Source of the DNA: an uncultured Oscillospiraceae bacterium
GTDB taxonomy: Bacteria; Bacillota; Clostridia; Oscillospirales; Oscillospiraceae
DNA: 59,407 nt
Reading direction: 5' to 3'
Assembly: GCA_910577525.1 (NCBI GenBank)
Contig: CAJTLI010000012.1
Coordinates: 14,839 to 74,245, forward strand
Positions 1 to 7,804 of the stretch are shown here, one piece after another; position 1 is the stretch's first letter, and each line of letters begins with the position of its first letter. The translations under genes and the position numbers were made by a program. Under the pieces are notes generated by a model, which had not been told where the DNA came from, ran no database searches, and saw nothing but the letters and a program-made list of their open reading frames with translations.

Positions 1-86
1 ACAGCCGCGCAGGGGAGCTTGGAGCGGAGCGAGGGTAAAAGCCCAAGGCCCGCGAAGCGGGACAACATTTGGAAAGGAGCCTCAGC

Positions 87-530
87 ATGGCAAAGGTGAC
101 GGATGCGGTGGCCGGGCTGGCCCAGCCAATCGTGGAGCGGACGGGCTGCGTCCTCTGGGATGTGGAGTATGTCAAAGAGGCCGGCGAATGGTTCCTCCGG
201 GTCTACATTGACCGGACCGGCGGCGTGGACCTGGACTGCTGCGAGGCGGTCTCCCGCCCCCTGTCCGACGCCCTGGACGAGGCCGACCCAATCCCGGGCA
301 GCTACACTCTTGAGGTGTCCTCCGCCGGGCTGGACCGGGCGCTGAAAAAGCCGGACCACTTCGCCGCCTGCATGGGCCGGCAGGTGGATGTGAAGCTCTA
401 CCGCCCGGTGGACGGCTCCAAGGAGCGCACAGGTGTCCTCACCGGTTTTGAGGACGGGGCCGTCAGCGTGGACGGCGTACGTTTTGAGAAGAAAGACGTG
501 GCCCAGGTGCGGCTGCACGTTGAGTTTTGA
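87..530 (+). CDS. rimP: Ribosome maturation factor RimP
   Basis: This 147-residue protein matches RimP, a cytoplasmic factor that binds the 30S subunit and helps its assembly. The N-terminal part (residues about 1-75) carries the family pattern LWDVEYVKE then FLRVYIDR and DLDCCEAVSRPL. The motif YTLEVSSAGLDRALK near residue 85 is the strongest family signature. The C-terminal part is a small beta-barrel (SH3-like) region. I chose ATG at 87 because GGAAAGGAG lies 8-16 bases upstream; an in-frame TTG at 69 overlaps that site and is unlikely. It opens the rimP-nusA-infB operon, with nusA starting 14 bases after its stop. Confidence 0.95.
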   Translation: MAKVTDAVAGLAQPIVERTGCVLWDVEYVKEAGEWFLRVYIDRTGGVDLDCCEAVSRPLSDALDEADPIPGSYTLEVSSAGLDRALKKPDHFAACMGRQVDVKLYRPVDGSKERTGVLTGFEDGAVSVDGVRFEKKDVAQVRLHVEF

Positions 531-544
531 AGGAGTTAAACGAT

Positions 545-1711
545 ATGGCTAAGAAAAAAACCGCTGTAAAGAGCACGGAGCTGGACGCCAAAGAGTTTTT
601 CGCCGCCATCTCCGATATAGAACAGGAAAAGGGCATACCCAAGTCCTACATGCTGGAAAAGATCACCCAGGCGCTGGTGGCCGCCTACAAGCGGGACCAC
701 GAGGGCATCACCGACAACGTGGTGGTGGACGCCAACGAGGAAAAGGGCGAGGTCCGCATGTTTGTCAAGAAGGACGTGGTGGAGGCGGTGGACAATCCCC
801 ACACCGAGATCTCCCTGGCGGACGCCCAGCAGGCCCTGCCCCGGGCCCAGCTGGGGGACGTGCTGCGCATTGAGATCAAGCCCAAAAACTTTGGCCGCAT
901 CGCCGCCCAGACCGCCCGGCAGGTCATCATTCAGGGCATGCGCGAGGCGGAACGGGGCATGATTTTCGACGAGTTCTCCGCCAAGGAGCACGAGATCCTC
1001 ACCGGTTCCGTCACCCGGGTGGACGAGCGCAGCGGTTCCCTGGTCATCCGGCTCACCTCCGGCTCCGAGTTCACCGACGCCTTTCTGTCCGCCGGCGAGC
1101 AGGTCAAGGGCGAGGTCATCCGGGAGGGCGACCGGGTCCGGGTGTACGTGGTGGAGGTCCGCCGCTCCACCCGCGGCCCCCAGGTGCTCATCTCCCGCAC
1201 CCACCCCGGCCTGGTCAAGCGTTTGTTTGAGCTGGAGGTGCCGGAGATCTACGACGGCACGGTGCAGGTCATGTCCATCGCCCGGGAGGCGGGCAGCCGC
1301 ACCAAGCTGGCCGTGTGGAGCGACGATGAGAACGTGGACCCCATCGGCGCCTGCGTGGGCCCCCGGGGCCAGCGGGTCAACGCCGTGGTGGAGGAGCTGC
1401 GGGGTGAAAAGGTGGACATCATCAAGTACTCCGACGACCCCGGCCAGTATGTGGCCGCCGCCCTGGCCCCCGCCGACGTCCTCAGCGTCACCGAGCTGGA
1501 GGCGGGCAAGAGCTGCCGGGTGGTGGTGCCCGACGACCAGCTCTCCCTGGCCATCGGCAAGGAGGGGCAGAACGCCCGGCTGGCCGCCCGGCTGACCGGC
1601 TTTAAGATTGACATCCGCCCCGCCAGCGCCCCCGAGCCCCCCGAGGAGGAGGCTGTCGAGGAAGCGCCCGAGGCGGCGGATGAGGAAGATATCGAAGTGA
1701 CAGAAGAATAA
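545..1711 (+). CDS. nusA: Transcription termination/antitermination factor NusA
   Basis: NusA binds RNA polymerase and nascent RNA and modulates pausing, termination and antitermination. The 388-residue protein shows the expected order: an N-terminal polymerase-binding domain, an S1 domain (about residues 130-200, starting near GSVTRVDERSGSLVI), then two KH domains with the signatures GACVGPRGQRVNAV and LAIGKEGQNARLAARL. The tail is acidic and Glu/Ala-rich. It lacks the extra C-terminal repeats of proteobacterial NusA, as is usual in Firmicutes. ATG 545 follows AAGGAG at 530-535. A single half-copy of repeat family A lies just after the stop. Confidence 0.96.
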   Translation: MAKKKTAVKSTELDAKEFFAAISDIEQEKGIPKSYMLEKITQALVAAYKRDHEGITDNVVVDANEEKGEVRMFVKKDVVEAVDNPHTEISLADAQQALPRAQLGDVLRIEIKPKNFGRIAAQTARQVIIQGMREAERGMIFDEFSAKEHEILTGSVTRVDERSGSLVIRLTSGSEFTDAFLSAGEQVKGEVIREGDRVRVYVVEVRRSTRGPQVLISRTHPGLVKRLFELEVPEIYDGTVQVMSIAREAGSRTKLAVWSDDENVDPIGACVGPRGQRVNAVVEELRGEKVDIIKYSDDPGQYVAAALAPADVLSVTELEAGKSCRVVVPDDQLSLAIGKEGQNARLAARLTGFKIDIRPASAPEPPEEEAVEEAPEAADEEDIEVTEE

Positions 1712-1714
1712 CAC

Positions 1715-1732
1715 CTGTAGGGGCGCACACCA
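1715..1732 (+). repeat. Half-copy of inverted-repeat family A
   Basis: The stretch CTGTAGGGGCGCACAC after nusA matches the left end of the intercistronic elements at 6739, 7721, 42563 and 43479. There is no right-hand partner before rnpM, so it looks like a decayed or partial copy. Confidence 0.6.
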
Positions 1733-1757
1733 ATAGATCGAACGGGGGGAGAACACC

Positions 1758-2033
1758 GTGCCTAAAAAAATACCCATGCGCCAATGCCTTGGCTGCCGGG
1801 AGATGAAGCCCAAGCCGGAGCTCATCCGGGTGGTGCGCTCCCCCGAGGGAGAGCTGTCATTGGATTTCCGGGGCAAAAAGCCGGGACGGGGGGCCTATCT
1901 CTGCCCCGCCCCCGCCTGCCTGGCCAGGGCGAAAAAGAGCCGGGCCATTGAGCGGGCCCTGTCCGCTCAGGTGAGCCCGGAGGTCTGGGAGGCGCTGGAG
2001 GCGCAGATGAAGGCGGGTGACGGCGGTGACTAG
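1758..2033 (+). CDS. rnpM: RNase P modulator / YlxR (DUF448) family RNA-binding protein
   Basis: This small basic 91-residue protein belongs to the YlxR/DUF448 family. The family has been linked to RNase P modulation in Bacillus and lies between nusA and infB in most Firmicutes. Visible signatures are PMRQCLGCRE near the start, LIRVV, and GRGAYLCP (about residues 42-49) with cysteines in each. Start is GTG 1758, with a GGGGGGAG purine run ending 6 bases upstream. Its last 17 bases overlap the start of the next gene, which suggests translational coupling. Confidence 0.9.
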   Translation: MPKKIPMRQCLGCREMKPKPELIRVVRSPEGELSLDFRGKKPGRGAYLCPAPACLARAKKSRAIERALSAQVSPEVWEALEAQMKAGDGGD

Positions 2034-2448
2034 CAATGCCCTGTCCCTGCTGGGCCTGGCCCTGCGGGGAAACAATCTGGCCGTGGGAGAGGAGCCGGTG
2101 GCCGAGGCCTGCAAGACCGGCCAGGCCAAGCTGGTGCTCACCGCCGCCGACGCGGCGGCCAACAGCGCGGGCCGCGCCGGACGTATGGCTGAGCTGGGCG
2201 GCGTGCCGTGGGTGCGCGTCCCCTGGGACAAGGAAACCCTGGGAAACGCGCTGGGCAGGCGGCTGTGCGCCGTAGCCGCCCTCACCGACACGGGCTTGGC
2301 GGCGGCGCTGGCCCGGAAGCTGGCCGGAACCGATCCCCAATATCAGCCCCTGGCCGACCGGCTGACGGCGGAAATCCGTCCGGCCCGGCCCATGAAGAAA
2401 AAGACCGCGCGGGCTCCAGCAAAGAGGCCCGCTGTACCTGAAACTTAG
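2017..2448 (+). CDS. ylxQ: L7Ae-family RNA-binding protein YlxQ
   Basis: This 143-residue protein resembles YlxQ, an L7Ae/L30e/S12e-fold protein thought to bind kink-turn RNA. Residues about 4-95 hold the fold: LSLLGLALRGNNLAVGE, then KLVLTAADAAANS, then the VPWDKETLGNALGR helix region. After about residue 100 comes a Lys/Arg/Pro-rich tail (MKKKTARAPAKRP) probably for RNA contacts. The start is GTG 2017 inside the end of rnpM, giving an overlap of 17 bases. The stop TAG overlaps the AGGAGG ribosome site of infB, so all these genes are tightly coupled. Confidence 0.87.
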   Translation: MTAVTSNALSLLGLALRGNNLAVGEEPVAEACKTGQAKLVLTAADAAANSAGRAGRMAELGGVPWVRVPWDKETLGNALGRRLCAVAALTDTGLAAALARKLAGTDPQYQPLADRLTAEIRPARPMKKKTARAPAKRPAVPET

Positions 2449-2460
2449 GAGGTGGCCTGT

Positions 2461-4821
2461 TTGAGCCTTGCGAAACTGAACGCCCGGGATGTGGCCAAAG
2501 ACTTTGGGATGCAAGCCAAAGCCATTACCGCCATCCTCGCCGAGCACACCAAAGAGAACGTGTCTCCCACCAAGGTCCTGACGGACCGGGAGCTGACCAT
2601 CATCTTCGAGCACCTGACCCAGAAGAACCAGGTGGAGTCCATCGAGTCCATCTACGCCGATGTGTACCACGAGCCCAAGCGGGAGGCAGCTCCCGCCCCC
2701 AAGGCCCAGGAGCAGTCCAAGAACGCCCAGAAGGACGGCAGGCCCGCCTCCGGCAGGGACCAGGGCAGGGGCGCGCCCGCCGGAGACGGCCGGAAGGAGC
2801 AGCCCAAGTCCGCCGCCCCCGCCAGGCCCGCCAGCCGCACCCCGGAGAAGAAGGTGGTGGACACCCGCAAGGGCGGCGGCCCCAACCTGGAGAAGTACGA
2901 CCAGCGGCTGGAGGACCTGGCCCCCGACAAGGCCAACCGGATGCAGACCGGCAAGCAGAAGTTCCAGAACCGGAACAGCAGGAACCGGGGCCAGAGCTTC
3001 GGCAGCAAGCGCCGCCAGGAGGAGCAGGACCGGATGCGCCGCCTCCAGCTGGAGATCGCCAAAAAGACCCCCCTCACCGTGAAGATCCCCGACGAGATCG
3101 GGGTGGGCGAGCTGGCCTCCCGGATGAAAAAGACCGGGGCCGAGGTGGTCAAGTGCCTGATCCGCAACGGGGTGATGGCCTCCCTCAGCGACATCATCGA
3201 CTATGACACCGCCGCGCTTGTCGCCATGGAGCTGGGCTGCAAGGTGGAGAAGGAGGTCATCGTCACCATTGAGGAGCGGCTGATCGACACCGCCGAGGAC
3301 AAGGAGGAGGACTTGGTCCCCCGGGCCCCGGTGGTGGTGGTCATGGGCCACGTGGACCACGGCAAGACCTCTTTGCTGGACCACATCCGCAACGCCAACG
3401 TGGTGAGCGGCGAGGCCGGCGGCATCACCCAGCACATCGGCGCCTACCAGGTGGAGGTGAACGGCAAGCCCATCACCTTCCTGGACACGCCGGGCCACGA
3501 GGCGTTCACCGCCATGCGGGCCCGGGGCGCCATGATCACCGACGTGGCCATCCTGGTGGTGGCCGCCGACGACGGCATCATGCCCCAGACGGTGGAGTCC
3601 ATCAACCACGCCAAGGCCGCTGAGATCCCCATCATCGTGGCCATCAACAAGATGGATAAGCCGGAGGCCAACCCGGAGCGGATCAAGCAGCAGCTCACCG
3701 AGCACGGGCTGGTGCCCGACGAGTGGGGCGGCGACACAGTGATCTGCCCCATCTCCGCCAAGACGGGGCTGGGCATCGACAATCTGTTGGAGATGGTCAC
3801 CCTTACCTCCGAGATGCGGGAACTGAGGGCCAACCCCAACCGCACCGCCCACGGCGCGGTGATCGAGGCCCGGCTGGACAAGGGCCGCGGCCCCGTGGCC
3901 ACCCTGCTGGTGCAGAACGGCACCCTGAAGCAGGGCGACGTGATCATCGCCGGCATGGCGGTGGGCCGCGTGCGGGCCATGACCGACTACAAGGGGAACA
4001 AGGTGGCCTCCGCCGGTCCCTCCGTGCCGGTGGAGATCATCGGCATGGGCGAGGTGCCCGGCGCGGGGGACGACTTCCACGCCGTGGCCGACGAGCGCAT
4101 GGCCCGGGAGCTGGTGGAGCAGCGCAAGGCGGAGATGAAGAACGCCACCACCGGCGCGGCCAAGCAGAAGGTGTCCCTGGAGGAGCTGTTCAGCCAGATC
4201 CAGGCGGGGGAGATGAAGGACCTCAACATCATCGTCAAGGCGGACGTGCAGGGCAGCGCCGAGGCCGTCAAGGCCAGCCTGGAGAAGATCTCCAACGAGG
4301 AGGTCCGGGTGCGGGTGATCCACTGCGCCGTGGGCGCCGTCAACGAGTCGGATGTGATGCTGGCCGCCACCTCCAACGCCATCATCGTGGGCTTCAACGT
4401 CCGCCCGGACAAGAACGCCGCCGACTCCGCCTCCCGCAACAAGGTGGATATGCGGATGTACCGGGTGATCTACGACTGCATCAACGAGATCGAGTCCGCC
4501 ATGAAGGGAATGCTGGCCCCCAAGTTCAAGGAGGTGGCCCTGGGTCAGGCGGAGGTGCGCCAGGTGTACAAGATCACCGGGGTGGGCTTCGTGGCCGGGT
4601 GCTATGTCACCGACGGCAAGGTGGCCCGGAACGCCCAGATCCGCCTGGTGCGGGACGGCATCGTGATCCACGAGGGCGTGATGAATTCCCTCCAGCGCTT
4701 CAAGGACAGCGTGAAGGAGGTCGCCCGGGGCTACGAGTGCGGCATCGGGATCGAGAAGTACAGCGATATCAAGGAGGGCGACGTGATCGAGGCCTTCGTG
4801 ATGGAGCAGATCGAGGTATAA
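2461..4821 (+). CDS. infB: Translation initiation factor IF-2
   Basis: IF-2 is the GTPase that brings initiator fMet-tRNA to the ribosome. The 786-residue protein has an N-terminal IF2N-type helix, a long Lys/Arg/Pro/Ala-rich linker (about residues 70-180), a second IF2N region, then the G domain: G1 GHVDHGKTS, G2 region GGITQHIGAY, G3 DTPGHEAF and G4 NKMDK. Domains II, III and IV follow, with VKADVQGSAEA marking domain III. I prefer TTG 2461 as start because AGGAGGTGG (2447-2455) sits 5 bases before it; GTG 2452 lies inside that ribosome site. It is followed directly by an intrinsic terminator. Confidence 0.96.
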   Translation: MSLAKLNARDVAKDFGMQAKAITAILAEHTKENVSPTKVLTDRELTIIFEHLTQKNQVESIESIYADVYHEPKREAAPAPKAQEQSKNAQKDGRPASGRDQGRGAPAGDGRKEQPKSAAPARPASRTPEKKVVDTRKGGGPNLEKYDQRLEDLAPDKANRMQTGKQKFQNRNSRNRGQSFGSKRRQEEQDRMRRLQLEIAKKTPLTVKIPDEIGVGELASRMKKTGAEVVKCLIRNGVMASLSDIIDYDTAALVAMELGCKVEKEVIVTIEERLIDTAEDKEEDLVPRAPVVVVMGHVDHGKTSLLDHIRNANVVSGEAGGITQHIGAYQVEVNGKPITFLDTPGHEAFTAMRARGAMITDVAILVVAADDGIMPQTVESINHAKAAEIPIIVAINKMDKPEANPERIKQQLTEHGLVPDEWGGDTVICPISAKTGLGIDNLLEMVTLTSEMRELRANPNRTAHGAVIEARLDKGRGPVATLLVQNGTLKQGDVIIAGMAVGRVRAMTDYKGNKVASAGPSVPVEIIGMGEVPGAGDDFHAVADERMARELVEQRKAEMKNATTGAAKQKVSLEELFSQIQAGEMKDLNIIVKADVQGSAEAVKASLEKISNEEVRVRVIHCAVGAVNESDVMLAATSNAIIVGFNVRPDKNAADSASRNKVDMRMYRVIYDCINEIESAMKGMLAPKFKEVALGQAEVRQVYKITGVGFVAGCYVTDGKVARNAQIRLVRDGIVIHEGVMNSLQRFKDSVKEVARGYECGIGIEKYSDIKEGDVIEAFVMEQIEV

Positions 4822-4832
4822 GGGATTCGAGA

Positions 4833-4862
4833 GGGGCGGGCGGTTTCGCCCGCCCCGTTTTT
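4833..4862 (+). terminator. Intrinsic terminator after infB
   Basis: A perfect 10-bp stem GGGGCGGGCG / CGCCCGCCCC with a GTTT loop is followed by GTTTTTG. It separates infB from the downstream rbfA part of what is usually one operon, so the downstream genes probably depend on readthrough or another promoter. Confidence 0.85.
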
Positions 4863-4880
4863 GCGGGAAAGGAGCAGGCC

Positions 4881-5336
4881 ATGAGCCATGTTAACCTGAT
4901 CGTCGCCGATAAGGCGCTGCCTCTGTGCGATAAAAAAGAGTTTCGGGAGCACACCAGCACCATGGGCGGGAGAACTTGCACCGTCGGTTTTGACTGCGGT
5001 TTTTCCGTGTCGCTCCATGAATATTACCGGAACGCGGTGGACGCCCTGGAGCTGGAGATGAAGCCCTTCCAGTATTGGCTGGACTTTGAGGTCTGCCGGA
5101 CAGATCTGGATCACCTGCTGGCCTATCTGCGAGACAACTTTACCCCCGGCGAGGAGGTGGAGCTGTGGTCCCTTTGGGTGGGCAGCGGCGCGGGCCGCAC
5201 CCGCCACTACCGGGGGAAGCTGTCGGAATTTGATTTAGACACATTGGGAATGCTGTATGAGCTACAGCGGGAACCGGACCTCACCGGAGAATTTGACGAT
5301 CTGATCTGTCAGGTCTGTGTCACTGTGGAAATTTGA
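4881..5336 (+). CDS. Hypothetical protein between infB and rbfA
   Basis: I do not recognise this 151-residue protein. It is acidic and apparently soluble: no signal peptide and no membrane segment. Cysteines occur at about positions 16, 33, 40 and 73, plus one near the C-terminus (ICQVCVTVEI). Aromatic residues are frequent (FQYWLDFEV, ELWSLWVG). ATG 4881 follows GGAAAGGAG with a short spacer. It sits after the infB terminator and 39 bases before rbfA, in a place where most relatives have no gene, so it may be a lineage-specific insertion. An immunity- or inhibitor-like small protein is possible, but nothing in the sequence shows a function. Confidence 0.75.
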   Translation: MSHVNLIVADKALPLCDKKEFREHTSTMGGRTCTVGFDCGFSVSLHEYYRNAVDALELEMKPFQYWLDFEVCRTDLDHLLAYLRDNFTPGEEVELWSLWVGSGAGRTRHYRGKLSEFDLDTLGMLYELQREPDLTGEFDDLICQVCVTVEI

Positions 5337-5375
5337 CCCGTCGGGGCTTTTGACACCCCGGAAAGGAGAAACGCT

Positions 5376-5774
5376 ATGCCAAGCAATCGCATCGGACGCA
5401 TCAACGAGGAAATTCAGCGGGAGCTGTCCTCCCTCATCCGCACCGTGAAGGACCCCCGTGTGGCGGAGGCGGGCATGGTGAGCGTCACCGCCGTGGAGAC
5501 CACCCAGGACCTGAAATACGCCAAGATCTTCGTCAGCGTGCTGGACAAGCCGGCCTCCGCCCAGGCGCTGAAGGGGCTGAAATCCGCCTCCGGCTGGCTG
5601 CGCCGGGAGCTGGGCCGGGCGCTGAACCTGCGCCACACCCCGGAGCTGTCCTTTGTTCGGGACGACTCCATCGACAAGGGAGCCCACATCCTGGATATGC
5701 TGCGGGACCCCGAGGTGGTCAAGCCCGCCAACCCCGCCAACGCCCATATCGTGCTGGACGAGGAGGTTCAATAG
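5376..5774 (+). CDS. rbfA: 30S ribosome-binding factor RbfA
   Basis: RbfA is a cold-shock-related factor that binds the 30S subunit and supports 16S rRNA 5'-end maturation. The 132-residue protein is of normal length with a KH-like fold: N-terminal RIGRINEEIQRELSSLI, the strand pair MVSVTAVETTQDLKYAKIFVSVL, then LNLRHTPELSFVRDDSID near residue 95. ATG 5376 follows GAAAGGAG. It is packed against nrnA: the GAGGAGG near its 3' end serves as the ribosome site of nrnA, whose ATG lies 2 bases after this stop codon. Confidence 0.95.
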   Translation: MPSNRIGRINEEIQRELSSLIRTVKDPRVAEAGMVSVTAVETTQDLKYAKIFVSVLDKPASAQALKGLKSASGWLRRELGRALNLRHTPELSFVRDDSIDKGAHILDMLRDPEVVKPANPANAHIVLDEEVQ

Positions 5775-5776
5775 CC

Positions 5777-6736
5777 ATGGACTACCGGGAAGCGGCGGCT
5801 TTTTTGTCCGCCCATGACAACTACCTGATTTTGACCCACAAGCGCCCCGACGGCGACACCATCGGCTGTGCCGCCGGGCTGTGCCGGACCCTGCGGGCCC
5901 TGGGCAAGACCGCCCACGTCCTGCCCAACGAGGACGCCACCGCCCTGCTGGCGGGCTATCTGGAGGGCCTCGCCGCCCCCGAGGGCTTCGCCCCGGACAC
6001 GGTGGTCAGCACCGACGTGGCCACCGAGAACCTACTGCCCGGCAGCGCCCTGCCCTACAAGGGGCGCATCGATCTGGCCATCGACCACCACCCCTCTAAC
6101 GAGTTTTTCGCCAAGGAGACCTGTCTGGAGGCGGACAAGGCCGCCTGCGGGGAAATCATCTGGAAAATCTGCAATGAATTGGGCGTGATGAGCGCGGACA
6201 TCGCCGCGCCACTGTACGTGGCGGTGGCCACCGACTGCGGCTGCTTCGTGTACGCCAACACCACCCCACACACCCACAAGGTCGCGGCGGCGCTGATGGA
6301 GCAGGGCATCCCCGTCCAGGCGCTGAACAAGCGGCATTTCCGCACCAAGTCCATGGCCCGGATGAAGCTGGAGAGCCTGATTTTGCAGAACATGCGCCTG
6401 TACCACGGCGGGACGGTGGCGGTGGCCTCTGTCTCCCTGGACATGATGGCCCAAGTCGGGGCCACCATGGAGGACACCGACGATATCGCCGCCTTTTTGG
6501 GCCAGATCGACGGGGTGCTCCACACCGCCACCATCCGGGAGCACGAGGGGGGCGAGTGCCGCATCTCGGTGCGCACCCGCGCCGACCTGCTGAACGCCAC
6601 CCGGGTGTGCGCCCGGCTGGGGGGCGGGGGGCACAAGGCCGCCTCCGGCTGCACCGTCCACGGGACGGTGGAGGAGGCGGAGCGGGCCATCCTGGCCGCT
6701 ATCGACGCTCAATTAAGCGAACCAAACCAGGATTGA
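5777..6736 (+). CDS. nrnA: DHH-family oligoribonuclease / pAp phosphatase NrnA
   Basis: NrnA degrades short oligonucleotides and dephosphorylates 3'-phosphoadenosine 5'-phosphate, using Mn ions. The 319-residue protein has the DHH domain with RPDGDTIGC (residues about 24-32), VVSTDVAT and DHHPSNEFF (about 99-107), then a DHHA1 domain ending in GGGGHKAASGC, the substrate-binding glycine motif. The order rbfA-nrnA-truB-ribF is typical of Firmicutes. A family A repeat element begins 3 bases after its stop. Start ATG 5777 is supported by GAGGAGG in the end of rbfA. Confidence 0.93.
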   Translation: MDYREAAAFLSAHDNYLILTHKRPDGDTIGCAAGLCRTLRALGKTAHVLPNEDATALLAGYLEGLAAPEGFAPDTVVSTDVATENLLPGSALPYKGRIDLAIDHHPSNEFFAKETCLEADKAACGEIIWKICNELGVMSADIAAPLYVAVATDCGCFVYANTTPHTHKVAAALMEQGIPVQALNKRHFRTKSMARMKLESLILQNMRLYHGGTVAVASVSLDMMAQVGATMEDTDDIAAFLGQIDGVLHTATIREHEGGECRISVRTRADLLNATRVCARLGGGGHKAASGCTVHGTVEEAERAILAAIDAQLSEPNQD

Positions 6737-6738
6737 CC

Positions 6739-6817
6739 CTGTAGAGGCGCACATGGTGCGCCCGCATTCCCCGGACCCATACCATATCCAACGGGCGGAT
6801 GATATCCGCCCCTACAG
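6739..6817 (+). repeat. Inverted-repeat element, family A (nrnA-truB gap)
   Basis: Left unit CTGTAGAGGCGCAC...GTGCGCCCG (6739-6764) and right unit GGGCGGAT...CGCCCCTACAG (6793-6817) flank a 28-base spacer. Outer ends CTGTAGAGGCG / CGCCCCTACAG are inverted. The right inner palindrome (GGGCGGATGATATCCGCCC) differs from the other copies, so units may be exchanged between elements. It lies 3 bases after the nrnA stop. Confidence 0.8.
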
Positions 6818-6836
6818 ACACCAAGGGAGGCCTCCC

Positions 6837-7724
6837 ATGGCAAATGGTATTCTCATTATTGACAAGCCCCAGGGCTGGACCTCCATGGACGTGTGCGCCA
6901 AGCTGCGGGGGATGTTCCGCGAAAAGCGGGTGGGCCACGCCGGAACCCTGGACCCCATGGCCACCGGGGTGCTCCCCGTGTTCATCGGGCGGGCCACCCG
7001 GGCGGTGGAGTTTGCCGCAGGCTCCGACAAGGAATATATCGCCGGGTTAAAACTAGGCATCATCACCAACACCCAGGACGCCACCGGGGAGATTCTGGAA
7101 GAGCGGGCCGTGGAGGTGACTCGGAACCAGCTCTTGGCCGCGCTGGAACGCTTTACCGGAGACATTGAGCAGGTGCCTCCCATGTACTCCGCCGTCAAAA
7201 TCAACGGCAAAAAGCTATACGAGCTGGCCCGGAAGGGCAAAGAGGTGGAGCGCAGGCCCCGGCCCGTCACCATCCACACGCTGGAGTTATTGGAGGGCGC
7301 GCCTCCCGCGGGGGCGGACTTCGCCCTGCGGGTGGTGTGCTCCAAGGGCACCTATGTGCGCACCCTGTGCCACGACATCGGGCAGGCCCTGGGCTGCGGG
7401 GGGTGCATGGCCTCACTGCGGCGGGTGAGGGCGGCGGGCTTTACATTGGAGGACAGCGTCACGCTGGACGCGGTCCAGGCGGCGGTGGACCGGGGCGAGG
7501 GGGAATCCCTGCTGCTGCCGGTGGACAGCTGCTTTGCCGGCCTGCCGGTGCTGGTGCTGAAGAATGCGGCGGCTGAAAAAAAGGTGCGCAACGGCGGGTT
7601 GCTGGCCGCCCGGGGCATCCCCGACGGGGAGTACCGGGTTTACGGCATGGACAAGACATTTTTGGCCCTGGGCCGGGCGGCGGACGGAAGGCTGTCCACG
7701 GTCAAGAGCTTTTTTGAGGTGTAA
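6837..7724 (+). CDS. truB: tRNA pseudouridine(55) synthase TruB
   Basis: TruB converts U55 of the tRNA T-loop to pseudouridine. The 295-residue protein opens with GILIIDKPQGWTSMDV, then GHAGTLDPMATGVLPV containing the catalytic Asp (GTLD), then YSAVKINGKKLYELARKG and CSKGTYVRTLCHDIG, all TruB hallmarks. The last 60 residues form the small C-terminal RNA-contact domain. ATG 6837 is chosen because GGGAGG lies just upstream and the family motif begins within a few residues; the reading frame extends further upstream through the repeat element but that part is not protein-like. The stop TAA lies inside the left end of the next family A element. Confidence 0.95.
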   Translation: MANGILIIDKPQGWTSMDVCAKLRGMFREKRVGHAGTLDPMATGVLPVFIGRATRAVEFAAGSDKEYIAGLKLGIITNTQDATGEILEERAVEVTRNQLLAALERFTGDIEQVPPMYSAVKINGKKLYELARKGKEVERRPRPVTIHTLELLEGAPPAGADFALRVVCSKGTYVRTLCHDIGQALGCGGCMASLRRVRAAGFTLEDSVTLDAVQAAVDRGEGESLLLPVDSCFAGLPVLVLKNAAAEKKVRNGGLLAARGIPDGEYRVYGMDKTFLALGRAADGRLSTVKSFFEV

Positions 7725-7790
7725 GGGCGCACACTGTGCGCCCGAGACCGCCAATCAAAGAATCAGGGCGCACGATGTGCGCCCCTACAG
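7721..7790 (+). repeat. Inverted-repeat element, family A (truB-ribF gap)
   Basis: Left unit GTAAGGGCGCAC...GTGCGCCCG (7721-7744) and right unit GGGCGCAC...GTGCGCCCCTACAG (7766-7790), spacer about 21 bases. The truB stop codon TAA is inside the left end, and the right end runs into the AGAGGTG that precedes ribF. Confidence 0.85.
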
Positions 7791-7804
7791 AGGTGTAATA
7801 GCCA

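Noticed and set aside
1..86. RNA gene or coding end at the left edge
   Set aside because: Only a short CCGC-GAA-GCGG hairpin is present before rimP; there is no recognisable gene tail or tRNA-like structure.
1822..4671. 949-codon open frame on the minus strand opposite infB
   Set aside because: It is a high-GC mirror frame rich in His, Leu, Gly and Val with no family motif; the plus strand carries unmistakable IF-2.
7721..7804. FMN riboswitch upstream of ribF
   Set aside because: The gap is filled by a family A repeat and none of the conserved RFN-element segments is visible.
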